Shown here: piece by piece, positions 7,825 to 14,677 of the stretch
How the letters are laid out: each line of letters begins with the position of its first letter
Position numbering within the stretch: the first letter of the stretch is position 1
Source: Pseudomonadota bacterium
GTDB lineage: Bacteria; Pseudomonadota; Alphaproteobacteria; Sphingomonadales; Sphingomonadaceae
DNA: 25,465 bases
Assembly (NCBI GenBank): GCA_029781465.1
Contig: JAKOWQ010000104.1
Coordinates: 1-25,465 of the forward strand
Direction: 5' to 3'
Program-made: the position numbers and the translations under genes
The notes under the pieces: model-generated
The model's database searches: none
Seen by the model: only the letters and a program-made list of their open reading frames with translations
What the model was told of the DNA's origin: nothing

Positions 7825-8853
7825 ATGAAGGTTGACCTGTTCGATTTCGCGCTTCCGCCCGAGCGGATCGCGCTGCGCCCGGCGCGGCCGCGCGATGCGG
7901 CGCGGATGCTGCTGGTGCCGGGGGAGGGGGCGCTTGCCGACCTGACCGTGCGCGATCTACCCGGCCTGTTGCGCAAGGGTGATGTACTGGTCTTCAACGA
8001 TACCCGCGTGATCCCCGCCCAGCTTGAAGGGCGCCGCGGCGAGGCGCGGATCGGCGCCACGCTGCACAAGCGGATCGACCTGCGCCGCTGGCAAGCCTTC
8101 GTGCGCAATGCCAAGCGGCTGCGCCGGGGCGATACGATCGACTTTGCCGCCGGGATTCAGGCCCAGGCAGAGCAACGCCACAGCGACGGCAGCTGGACCC
8201 TGGCCTTCCTGGGTGAGGAACCGGTCGAGGTCTTGCTCGAACGCGCCGGGCAGATGCCGCTGCCCCCTTACATCGCCGGGAAGCGCCCAACCGATGCGGA
8301 TGACCGGTCCGATTATCAGACGATGTTCGCGAGCAAGGACGGCGCGGTTGCCGCTCCCACGGCCGCGCTGCATTTCACGCCCGCGCTGATGGCCGCGCTG
8401 GACGCAGCGGGGGTGGGCCAGGAAGTGCTGACGCTCCATGTCGGGGCGGGAACCTTCCTTCCGGTCAAGGCGGAGGACACCTCCGAGCACACGATGCACG
8501 CCGAATGGGGGACGATTTCCGCCGCGAGCGCCCAGCGCCTCAACCGGGTGCGCGAATCCGGGGGCAGGGTGATTGCGGTCGGCACGACCAGCCTGCGCCT
8601 GCTCGAAAGCGCGGCGGATGAGCAGGGCACGATCCACCCCTTCGCGGGCGACACCGCGATCTTCATCACCCCGGGCTACCGCTTCCGCGCAGTCGATGGG
8701 CTGATGACCAACTTCCACCTGCCGCGCAGCACGCTGTTCATGCTGGTTAGTGCGTTGATGGGACTGGAGCGGATGCAGGCAGCCTATGCCCACGCGATTG
8801 GCGAAGGCTACCGGTTCTACAGTTACGGGGATTCGAGCCTGTTGCTGCCCTAG
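7825..8853 (+). CDS. queA: S-adenosylmethionine:tRNA ribosyltransferase-isomerase QueA
   Basis: Transfers and isomerises the ribosyl moiety of SAM onto 7-aminomethyl-7-deazaguanine in tRNA to form epoxyqueuosine, the step after Tgt. 342 residues with the family blocks VFNDTRVIPAQLEGR (54-68), the PLPPYI loop, APTAALHFT, HVGAGTFLPVKAED and the C-terminal MTNFHLPRSTLFMLV. The ATG is preceded by AGGG about 9 nt upstream. Its stop shares bases with the stop of the convergent tetR gene (CTAG, 8850-8853), leaving no room for a terminator. Its pathway partner tgt lies about 3.1 kb downstream beyond an accessory block. Confidence 0.97.
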   Translation: MKVDLFDFALPPERIALRPARPRDAARMLLVPGEGALADLTVRDLPGLLRKGDVLVFNDTRVIPAQLEGRRGEARIGATLHKRIDLRRWQAFVRNAKRLRRGDTIDFAAGIQAQAEQRHSDGSWTLAFLGEEPVEVLLERAGQMPLPPYIAGKRPTDADDRSDYQTMFASKDGAVAAPTAALHFTPALMAALDAAGVGQEVLTLHVGAGTFLPVKAEDTSEHTMHAEWGTISAASAQRLNRVRESGGRVIAVGTTSLRLLESAADEQGTIHPFAGDTAIFITPGYRFRAVDGLMTNFHLPRSTLFMLVSALMGLERMQAAYAHAIGEGYRFYSYGDSSLLLP

Positions 8854-9407
8854 GCGCGGAACAAGGTGCCCGCGTCGATCACCCGGTCGATCAGTGCTTC
8901 GTCCTTGGGCAGTTGCCCATCGAGCATCAGCATGGCGAGGCCGTGAACCACGGCCCAAGCCTGGAGCATGAAGCGCTGGGTGCCGACCTCGGTTCCGGTG
9001 AAATTTTCGGCATAGGAGCGCAGCATGTGCGTAGCGGCATTGTCGCCAAAGACCGATTCGCCCACTGTTTCACACTTGCCGAACACCAGCCGGAACAGCG
9101 CCGGGTGGGCCAGAGCCCAGCGGACATAGGCGCGGCCGGTGGCGGCGAAGGCATCGTCCGCGCCGCTCGCTTCGGCAGCGGCTTTCTGCCAGGCGGCCAT
9201 CTGCTCGATCCCGGTCTGGGCGAGAGCGGCGAGCAGCGCGTCCTTGTCGGGAAAGTGGCGATAGACCGCGGTTGGCGATACCCCGACCTCACGGGCCAAC
9301 TGGCGCAGCGAAAGATCCCCGGCGTCCTGCACTTCGAGCGCGCTCAAGCCCGCTTCGATCAGGGCTGCGTGAAGATCGCCGTGGTGATAGGATTTCGATG
9401 TTGACAC
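8850..9407 (-). CDS. TetR/AcrR-family transcriptional regulator
   Basis: A 185-residue repressor. The N-terminal helix-turn-helix covers about residues 8-56, with recognition region LSLRQLAREVGVSPTAVYRHF followed by the usual P-D-K-D-A-L-L. The C-terminal ligand-binding half (about 75-185) includes an ALAHPALFRLVFG segment typical of TetR proteins with a WHG-type C-domain. The start is set at GTG 9407 because GAAGG lies 5 nt upstream; an in-frame TTG at 9467 would overlap the divergent oxygenase gene and is rejected. It is divergent from the oxygenase gene with a perfect 7+7 inverted repeat between them, so it most likely represses that gene and itself. The ligand is unknown; an apocarotenoid, stilbene or other aromatic is a guess from the neighbour. 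Confidence 0.9.
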   Translation of the reverse strand: MSTSKSYHHGDLHAALIEAGLSALEVQDAGDLSLRQLAREVGVSPTAVYRHFPDKDALLAALAQTGIEQMAAWQKAAAEASGADDAFAATGRAYVRWALAHPALFRLVFGKCETVGESVFGDNAATHMLRSYAENFTGTEVGTQRFMLQAWAVVHGLAMLMLDGQLPKDEALIDRVIDAGTLFRA

Positions 9408-9428
9408 TGTTACCTTCGCGGTTATGTT
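9401..9428 (+). promoter_or_regulatory. Predicted sigma-70 promoter of the carotenoid oxygenase gene
   Basis: A consensus -35 TTGACA (9401-9406) is followed after 16 nt by TATGTT (9423-9428), a 4/6 match to the -10. The start site would fall near 9435, leaving about 26 nt of leader with AGGGAG (9446-9451) 9 nt before the ATG at 9461. The -35 overlaps the first codons of tetR. Confidence 0.55.
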
Positions 9429-9442
9429 TACGGCATAAACAT
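9424..9442. promoter_or_regulatory. Predicted TetR operator (perfect inverted repeat)
   Basis: ATGTTTA (9424-9430) and TAAACAT (9436-9442) form a perfect 7-bp inverted repeat around a 5-bp spacer CGGCA in the tetR-oxygenase divergent gap. The left arm covers the predicted -10 of the oxygenase promoter, and the right arm touches a possible tetR -10 on the minus strand (TTTAAT, 9441-9446), which fits repression in both directions. It is AT-rich against a very GC-rich background. Confidence 0.7.
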
Positions 9443-9460
9443 TAAAGGGAGATTCGCGAC

Positions 9461-10894
9461 ATGGCAAGCGCAGTCGAAAGTGCGATCCGCGGCGTGGTGA
9501 CCAAGGGGATCGTTGGCGTAGCCAAGCTCAACCGAGCGCTGATGAGCAAGGACCGAGCGCACCCGTTCCTGACAGGAATTCACGCGCCGCTTCACGATGA
9601 GCGTACGATCACCGATCTCAAGGTAACCGGAACGATCCCGCCCGAACTCAACGGGCGCTATGTCCGCAACGGACCCAATCCCTTCGCGCCCGATCCGCGC
9701 GGGCACCACTGGTTCCTGGGTGACGGCATGGTCCACGGGATCTGCCTGCAGGGCGGCAAGGCGCTGTGGTATCGCAACCGCTATATCCGCACCACAATGC
9801 TCGAAGCCCAGGGCGGCCCCAAGGCCGCGCCCGGGCCGCGCCGGGGCGAGCGCGAGGTGATCAACACAAACGTGATCCAGCACGCCGGCAAGACCCTGGC
9901 GATCGTCGAGGCCAACGCCTATCCGCAGGAGCTGACCTATGAGCTTGAAGCGGTCTCGACCCATGATTTCGAGGGCACGCTCAAGGGGCCGTTCAGCGCG
10001 CACCCGCATCTCGATCCGCTGACAGGCGAACTCCACGTCATCACCTATGACGCGATGGTGCAGGACACTGTCTGGCATGTCGTGGTCAGCCCCGAGGGCA
10101 AGGTGATCCGCGAGGAACCGATCCCGGTTCGCGACGGGCCTTCGATCCATGAATGCACCATTACCAAGAGCTACGTGGTGATCTTTGACCTGCCGGTGAC
10201 CTTCTCGATGAAGGCGTTGATCGCGGGCGAGCAGTTTCCCTACAAGTGGAATCCGGATCACCCGGCGCGGGTAGGGCTGATGCCGCGCAAGGGCACCGCC
10301 GATGAGATTATCTGGTGCGATGTCGATCCCTGCTATGTGTTCCACGTCGCCAACTCCTATGAGCGCGAGGACGGGGTGGTGATCATCGACAGCTCGGTGC
10401 ATGAGACCATGTTCGCCGGCGGACCGGACGGCCCCAACGGCAAGCAGCTCGGGATGGAGCGCTGGGAAGTCGATCCGGTGGCCCGCAAGGTCAAGCGGAC
10501 CACCGTCGATACAGCGCCGCAGGAATTCCACCGCCCCGACGAGCGCTATTTCGGACAACCCTACAGCCTGTCCTGGTCGCTCGGTCTGCCCGGCGACGAC
10601 AGTGCCTTTGTCGGGTCGGCGCCGATCTATCGCTACGATATGGCCGGTGGCCCCCGCCAGGCGCACGATTTCGGCCCCGGGCGGGTTCCGGGCGAATTCG
10701 TCTTCGTACCGCGCAGCGCCGATGCGCCCGAGGGCGATGGCTGGGTGATGGGCTATGTGATCGATCAGGCTACCGATACCACCGATCTGGTGATCCTCGA
10801 CGCCTCCGACATGGCCAAGCCGCCGGTTGCTTCGGTGCACATCCCGCACCGCATTCCGCCGGGGTTCCACGGCAACTGGCTGGCGGACGCCTAG
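9461..10894 (+). CDS. Carotenoid/stilbene cleavage oxygenase (RPE65/CCD family)
   Basis: Non-heme Fe(II) dioxygenase cleaving a C=C bond in carotenoids, apocarotenoids or stilbenes. 477 residues, the usual length. The four iron-binding histidines of the seven-bladed propeller are all present: H181 (SAHPHLDP), H230 (SIHEC), H295 (VFHVANSYE) and H470 (GFHGNW). The entry motif RNGPNPF (69-75) and GDGMVHGI (87-94) are also intact. Sphingomonads use this family both for carotenoid cleavage and for lignostilbene degradation; the sequence alone does not decide which. The ATG has AGGGAG 9 nt upstream. It is the first gene of an apparent unit with the downstream quinone oxidoreductase, and its promoter carries a TetR-type operator. 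Confidence 0.95.
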   Translation: MASAVESAIRGVVTKGIVGVAKLNRALMSKDRAHPFLTGIHAPLHDERTITDLKVTGTIPPELNGRYVRNGPNPFAPDPRGHHWFLGDGMVHGICLQGGKALWYRNRYIRTTMLEAQGGPKAAPGPRRGEREVINTNVIQHAGKTLAIVEANAYPQELTYELEAVSTHDFEGTLKGPFSAHPHLDPLTGELHVITYDAMVQDTVWHVVVSPEGKVIREEPIPVRDGPSIHECTITKSYVVIFDLPVTFSMKALIAGEQFPYKWNPDHPARVGLMPRKGTADEIIWCDVDPCYVFHVANSYEREDGVVIIDSSVHETMFAGGPDGPNGKQLGMERWEVDPVARKVKRTTVDTAPQEFHRPDERYFGQPYSLSWSLGLPGDDSAFVGSAPIYRYDMAGGPRQAHDFGPGRVPGEFVFVPRSADAPEGDGWVMGYVIDQATDTTDLVILDASDMAKPPVASVHIPHRIPPGFHGNWLADA

Positions 10895-10898
10895 GGCG

Positions 10899-11507
10899 GT
10901 GCGCTGCCTGGTTATCGACGGGCACCCGGACAGCGGACGGCTCGTCACCGCACTGCTCGATGGTTATGCCGCTGCCTTGCCGGCGGGGACCGAGATCGAT
11001 CGCTTCGCGGTGCGCGATCTGGCTTTCGATCCGGTGCTGCACTGCGGCTATGCCGGGGAACAGCCGTGGGAGCCCGATCTGCGGCGTCTCGCCGATGCGG
11101 TGCTGGCCTGTGACCATCTGGTCTTGGCCTTTCCGATGTGGTGGGGGGCGGAACCCGCGCCGCTAAAGGGTCTGCTCGACCGGTTGCTCCTGCCCGGATG
11201 GGCCTTTCGCTATCACCGCGACGATCCGATGTGGGACCGGCTGCTGACCGGGCGATCGGCCGATCTGATCGTCACCATGGATACCCCGCCGTGGTACCTG
11301 CGCCTTGCCTACGGCGATGCCGTGATCAAGCGCTGGAAGCGTCAGGTTCTGGGCTTCACCGGGTTCAAGCCGGTGCGGGTGTTCCGCTTCGGTCCGACCC
11401 GGCAGGGCGGGACCGACAAAGGGCTGGCGCGCTGGACCGCCAGTCTGGCCCAGGCAGCGGCCAGCGCGGCGGCGCTCAGGCGGGAACCGAAACAGAACGC
11501 GGCTTGA
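10899..11507 (+). CDS. Flavodoxin-fold NAD(P)H:quinone oxidoreductase
   Basis: Two-electron reduction of quinones or related electrophiles (aldehydes, azo compounds) by NAD(P)H with bound FMN or FAD; soluble. 202 residues with the flavin-phosphate loop GHPDSGRLVTALL (8-20), FPMWWGAEPAPLKGLLDR (78-95), the family's central flavin/quinone segment, and a C-terminal TGFKPV stretch. This is the KefF/MdaB/NQO1-like branch. The GTG at 10899 lies 4 bp after the oxygenase stop; longer in-frame extensions lie in the oxygenase gene. There is only a poor Shine-Dalgarno, so coupling to the oxygenase is likely. A role in clearing aldehyde or quinone products of the oxygenase is an inference from the neighbourhood. 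Confidence 0.87.
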   Translation: MRCLVIDGHPDSGRLVTALLDGYAAALPAGTEIDRFAVRDLAFDPVLHCGYAGEQPWEPDLRRLADAVLACDHLVLAFPMWWGAEPAPLKGLLDRLLLPGWAFRYHRDDPMWDRLLTGRSADLIVTMDTPPWYLRLAYGDAVIKRWKRQVLGFTGFKPVRVFRFGPTRQGGTDKGLARWTASLAQAAASAAALRREPKQNAA

Positions 11508-11565
11508 TATTGCGCAAAGCCCGATGCCATCCTGGCTGCAAGGATAGCCGAAGGGAGGATGCGTG

Positions 11566-11985
11566 ATGGATGAAGTTCGGCTGCGGCTGATCGAGCAGGG
11601 GCTGGAGCGCGCTGCTGAGGTGCTGGGCGACGTCACCCAGCCGGTGATGGCCGAATTCTACGCCCGCTACCCCGGCGCCCGCGCCAGCTTTGCGCACCAT
11701 TCCCCACACAGACCCGCCAGCCTTGAGGCCGAGATGGTCGGCAACACGCTCTATTACGTGATGAGCTGGTTCGAGAATCCGATCGAAGCGCGGATCGCTT
11801 TCGACAGCTCGGTGCCGCATCACCGCGTCGCGCTCGATGTGCCGCCCGATTGGTATCGCGGGATGATCGAGGCATTCCTGGCAGTGGTCGAACCCGCGGC
11901 GATTGCCGACGAAGCCGATCGCGAAGCGTGGCAGGTGCTTCGCGAAGGGCTGGTGGGGCTGGTCGAACGCAACCGTTTCCTCTAG
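11566..11985 (+). CDS. Putative single-domain globin
   Basis: A 139-residue all-helical protein without membrane segments. MAEFYARYPGARASF (28-42) resembles the B/C-helix F-x-x-x-P-x-x-x-x-x-F of globins, and HHRVALDVPPDWYRGMIEAFL (from H85) resembles the F-helix/FG corner, with H86 eleven residues before Y97, the spacing of the haemoglobin proximal histidine (H-x10-F). A haem-binding or haem-derived sensor globin is therefore likely but rests on motif matching alone. ATG 11566 has GGAGG 7 nt upstream; a GTG one codon earlier is less well placed. The gene lies between the oxidoreductase and tgt (10 bp before tgt), so it may be co-transcribed with either. Confidence 0.62.
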   Translation: MDEVRLRLIEQGLERAAEVLGDVTQPVMAEFYARYPGARASFAHHSPHRPASLEAEMVGNTLYYVMSWFENPIEARIAFDSSVPHHRVALDVPPDWYRGMIEAFLAVVEPAAIADEADREAWQVLREGLVGLVERNRFL

Positions 11986-11995
11986 CGGGCGGGGG

Positions 11996-13123
11996 ATGAC
12001 CGCCCCGCGCTTTGCATTCACGCTTCACGCCACCGACGGAAAGGCCCGCACCGGCACGATCCGGATGATGCGCGGCGAAATCCGCACACCGGCCTTCATG
12101 CCGGTGGGGACGGCGGCCACGGTCAAGGCGATGAAGCCCGAAGGCGTCCGCGCCACCGGGGCCGATATCCTGCTGGGCAACACCTATCACCTGATGCTGC
12201 GCCCCGGGGCGGAGCGGGTGGCGCGGCTGGGCGGGCTGCACAGGTTCATGAACTGGGATCGCCCGATCCTGACCGACAGCGGGGGCTATCAGGTGATGAG
12301 CCTCAGCGATCTGCGCAAGATCACCGAAGAGGGGGTGACCTTTGCCAGCCACCTCGATGGCTCGCGGCATCTGCTGACCCCGGAACGCTCGATGGAGATC
12401 CAGCGCCTGCTGGGGTCTGACATCGTCATGGCCTTCGATGAGTGCCCGCGCGCCGACGCGCCGCGGGAAGTGATCGCAGCGTCCATGCGGATGAGCATGC
12501 GCTGGGCGGCGCGCAGCCGCGCCGGGTTCGATGCCGGCGAGGATCATGCCGCGCGCGCCGCTTTGTTCGGGATTCAGCAAGGCGCGCTCGATGAAAGCCT
12601 GCGCCGCGAAAGCGCCGATGTGCTGCGCGAAATCGGCTTTGACGGCTATGCCATCGGCGGGCTGGCGGTGGGCGAGGGGCAGGAGGCGATGTTCGCCACG
12701 CTTGATTTCGCGCCCGGAATGCTGCCCGCCGATCGCCCACGCTACCTGATGGGAGTGGGCAAGCCCGACGATCTGGTCGGCGCTGTGGAGCGCGGAGTCG
12801 ACATGTTCGATTGCGTCCTGCCGACGCGTTCGGGCCGCAACGGGCAGGCTTTCACCTGGAACGGTCCGGTCAACCTGCGCAACGCCCGCCATGCGGAAGA
12901 CACCGCGCCGCTTGACGAGCGCTGCCCCTGCGATGCCTGCACCAAGTATGGCCGGGCCTATCTGCACCACCTGATCAAGAGCGGCGAAATCCTTGGCGCC
13001 ATGCTGCTGACCGAGCACAACCTGACCTTTTACCAGCAGCTGATGGCCGGGATGCGCGATGCGATCGCCGGAGGCCGGTTTGCGGCCTTTGCGACGGAGT
13101 TTCGGCGGGGCTATCTGGGTTAG
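11996..13123 (+). CDS. tgt: Queuine/preQ1 tRNA-guanine transglycosylase
   Basis: Exchanges G34 of tRNAs with GUN anticodons for preQ1, starting queuosine formation. 375 residues. All key sites match the Zymomonas enzyme at a constant offset of 8: D94 (TDSGG), nucleophile D272 (GVDMFDCVLPTR), and zinc ligands C310, C312, C315 and H341. The ATG at 11996 follows a G-rich tract and leaves 10 bp to the globin gene; the longer open frame is the globin gene's shadow. The stop overlaps the stop of the convergent nitroreductase gene (TTAG, 13120-13123). Confidence 0.97.
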   Translation: MTAPRFAFTLHATDGKARTGTIRMMRGEIRTPAFMPVGTAATVKAMKPEGVRATGADILLGNTYHLMLRPGAERVARLGGLHRFMNWDRPILTDSGGYQVMSLSDLRKITEEGVTFASHLDGSRHLLTPERSMEIQRLLGSDIVMAFDECPRADAPREVIAASMRMSMRWAARSRAGFDAGEDHAARAALFGIQQGALDESLRRESADVLREIGFDGYAIGGLAVGEGQEAMFATLDFAPGMLPADRPRYLMGVGKPDDLVGAVERGVDMFDCVLPTRSGRNGQAFTWNGPVNLRNARHAEDTAPLDERCPCDACTKYGRAYLHHLIKSGEILGAMLLTEHNLTFYQQLMAGMRDAIAGGRFAAFATEFRRGYLG

Positions 13124-13797
13124 CCGTCAAATCCCACGAACCGCGCGGCCTCGGCCACGCTCTTGCGTTCGGAAACCACCGCGTTGGCGGGAAAGCTCTC
13201 GTCCGGCCAGCCCAGCGCCACGGCCTTCATGATCACCTGATCGTCCGGAATGCCGGCGTGTTCGCGCACCACCGGACTCTGCATGATCCCCTGGCTGTTG
13301 ATCACGCAGCCAAGCCCGCGCGACCAGGCGGCGTTGACCAGTGCCGTCGTCACCGCGCCGCAATCGAAGGCGGTATCGTCACTGTCGGCCAGCTCCCTGT
13401 CATAGCTGACGATCACGCAGACCGGGGCATCGAACTGGCGAAAGCCGCGCAGCACCCAGTCCAGCCGGGCATCCTTGTCGTCGCGGGCGATGCCCATGGC
13501 GGCGAACAGTTGCTTGGCAACGCCGATCTGGCGTTCGCGGTGGACGCCTTCAAAGGCATGGCCTGTGCGGAACTCGCGGCTGTGCGGGACGCCCGCCAGG
13601 TTGCGTTCGGTGTTGCCGGCGCGGATCCGGTCGAGCGGTTCGCCGGTGAGGACGTGGAAATGCCACGGCTGGGTATTCATCGAGCTGGGCGCGCGCATCG
13701 CCAGTGCCAGCACCTCCTCGATCAGGGCGCGGGGAACCGGCTTGTCCAGATAGCCCCGGATCGAACGGCGGCCGAGGACGACTTGATCGTATTCCAT
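13120..13797 (-). CDS. Nitroreductase family protein (PnbA-like)
   Basis: FMN-dependent NAD(P)H oxidoreductase; family members reduce nitroaromatics or quinones. 225 residues with RRSIRGYLDKPVP (10-22), APSSMNTQPWHF (35-46, FMN contact), DCGAVTTALVNAA and a GLGCVINSQGIM segment, as in nitrobenzoate reductase-like proteins. It lacks the Glu/Tyr/Lys lid of the deiodinase-like paralogue at 838-1512. ATG 13797 is chosen over an upstream in-frame start because GGGGGA lies about 6 nt upstream and the conserved domain begins directly. Single gene convergent with tgt. The physiological substrate is unknown. Confidence 0.92.
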   Translation of the reverse strand: MEYDQVVLGRRSIRGYLDKPVPRALIEEVLALAMRAPSSMNTQPWHFHVLTGEPLDRIRAGNTERNLAGVPHSREFRTGHAFEGVHRERQIGVAKQLFAAMGIARDDKDARLDWVLRGFRQFDAPVCVIVSYDRELADSDDTAFDCGAVTTALVNAAWSRGLGCVINSQGIMQSPVVREHAGIPDDQVIMKAVALGWPDESFPANAVVSERKSVAEAARFVGFDG

Positions 13798-13855
13798 GCA
13801 TTCCCCCAAAAGCTTTGACGGGCATGTTAACCGCTCGCTTAAGAGGTGCAAACGA

Positions 13856-13884
13856 AAAGGGCGGCCCCCGGGGGACCGCCCTTT
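13856..13884 (-). terminator. Rho-independent terminator of rpsD
   Basis: AAAGGGCGG (13856-13864) pairs with CCGCCCTTT (13876-13884) around a further C5/G5 self-complementary core. Read on the minus strand it ends in TTTTCGTTT. It begins 21 bp after the rpsD stop and sits upstream of the nitroreductase start, so it insulates the two genes. Confidence 0.85.
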
Positions 13885-13904
13885 CGCTATTCCTAAGTGC
13901 CGGA

Positions 13905-14519
13905 TCAGCGCGAGTAGAACTCGACCACCAGGTTCGGTTCCATCTTCACCGGATAGGGCACTTCGTCGAGCGAGGGAACGCGCACGAAGGTGGCCTTGTC
14001 GGTCCCGTCGGTGGCGACGTATTCGGGCACTTCACGCTCGGGCAAGCTCTGCGCTTCGGCGATCAGGGCCATGTCCTTGGCCTTCTTGCCCAGGCTGATC
14101 ACGTCGCCGGGGCGCACGCGGCGGCTGGCGATGTTGCACTTCACGCCGTTGACCCAGATGTGGCCGTGGCTGACGATCTGGCGGGCCGAGAAGATGGTCG
14201 GCGCGAACTTGGCGCGATAGACCACCATGTCGAGCCGCTGCTCGAGCAGGCCGATCAGGTTCTGACCGGTATCGCCCTTCATGCGGCTGGCTTCCTGATA
14301 GGTGCGCTTGAACTGCTTTTCGGTGACGTCGCCGTAATAGCCCTTGAGCTTCTGCTTGGCGCGCAGCTGGATGCCGTAGTCCGAAAGCTTGCCCTTGCGG
14401 CGTTGGCCGTGCTGGCCAGGGCCGTAGGAGCGGCGGTTGACCGAGCTCTTGGGACGGCCCCAGATGTTTTCGCCCATCCGGCGATCGATCTTGTACTTCG
14501 ACGAATTGCGCTTCGACAT
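13905..14519 (-). CDS. rpsD: 30S ribosomal protein S4
   Basis: Primary 16S rRNA-binding assembly protein of the small subunit. 204 residues of the zinc-free alphaproteobacterial type: KYKIDRRMGENIWGRPKSS (8-26), YGPGQHGQRRKGKLSD (32-47), then the S4 RNA-binding domain (about 94-155) and a C-terminal NLVVEFYSR. The ATG at 14519 has GAAGGA about 10 nt upstream. A 154-bp gap precedes it with a predicted promoter and a leader of about 120 nt, and a strong terminator follows, so it appears monocistronic. Confidence 0.98.
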   Translation of the reverse strand: MSKRNSSKYKIDRRMGENIWGRPKSSVNRRSYGPGQHGQRRKGKLSDYGIQLRAKQKLKGYYGDVTEKQFKRTYQEASRMKGDTGQNLIGLLEQRLDMVVYRAKFAPTIFSARQIVSHGHIWVNGVKCNIASRRVRPGDVISLGKKAKDMALIAEAQSLPEREVPEYVATDGTDKATFVRVPSLDEVPYPVKMEPNLVVEFYSR

Positions 14520-14642
14520 GGCGCGTCTGGTCCTTCAATTTGCATGCCGGGCACTGCGCCCCGCTTCTGGTCCGGAACCGCACCGCCCGGCCTGCTGCCG
14601 GACGCGACCAAGGCTTCACCGGAGTGCCTGGTCAATTGCGAA
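14520..14642 (-). promoter_or_regulatory. Structured rpsD leader, possible S4 autoregulatory region
   Basis: From the predicted start near 14642 to the ATG, the transcript would be about 123 nt, long for a bacterial leader. On the plus strand TCTGGTCC occurs at 14526-14533 (overlapping the Shine-Dalgarno side) and again at 14566-14573, exactly 40 bp apart; GACCAA at 14606-14611 could pair with either copy in the RNA. GTCCGG/CCGGAC arms and a GGGC/GCCC hairpin are also present. S4 autoregulation through mRNA leaders is known in other bacteria, but no specific fold is recognised here. Confidence 0.35.
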
Positions 14643-14648
14643 GGCGCG

Positions 14649-14677
14649 CCTATTGCTGCGCCGCCGCGAAAAGTCAA
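14649..14677 (-). promoter_or_regulatory. Predicted rpsD promoter
   Basis: On the minus strand TTGACT (14677-14672, 5/6 of -35 consensus) is followed after 17 nt by AATAGG (14654-14649), a weak -10. The -35 overlaps the trmJ stop codon, so the promoter is at the very end of the upstream operon. Confidence 0.4.

Noticed and set aside
9428..10948. 506-codon open frame on - opposite the carotenoid oxygenase
   Set aside because: The sense gene has all four iron ligands; the antisense product shows no motif.
11526..11548. Hairpin GCCATCCT/AGGATAGC before the globin gene as a terminator
   Set aside because: One mismatch, a 7-nt loop and no T-run on either side; at most a weak mRNA structure.
11633..13018. 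461-codon open frame on - opposite the globin gene and tgt
   Set aside because: Shadow spanning two genes, no domain or ribosome site.
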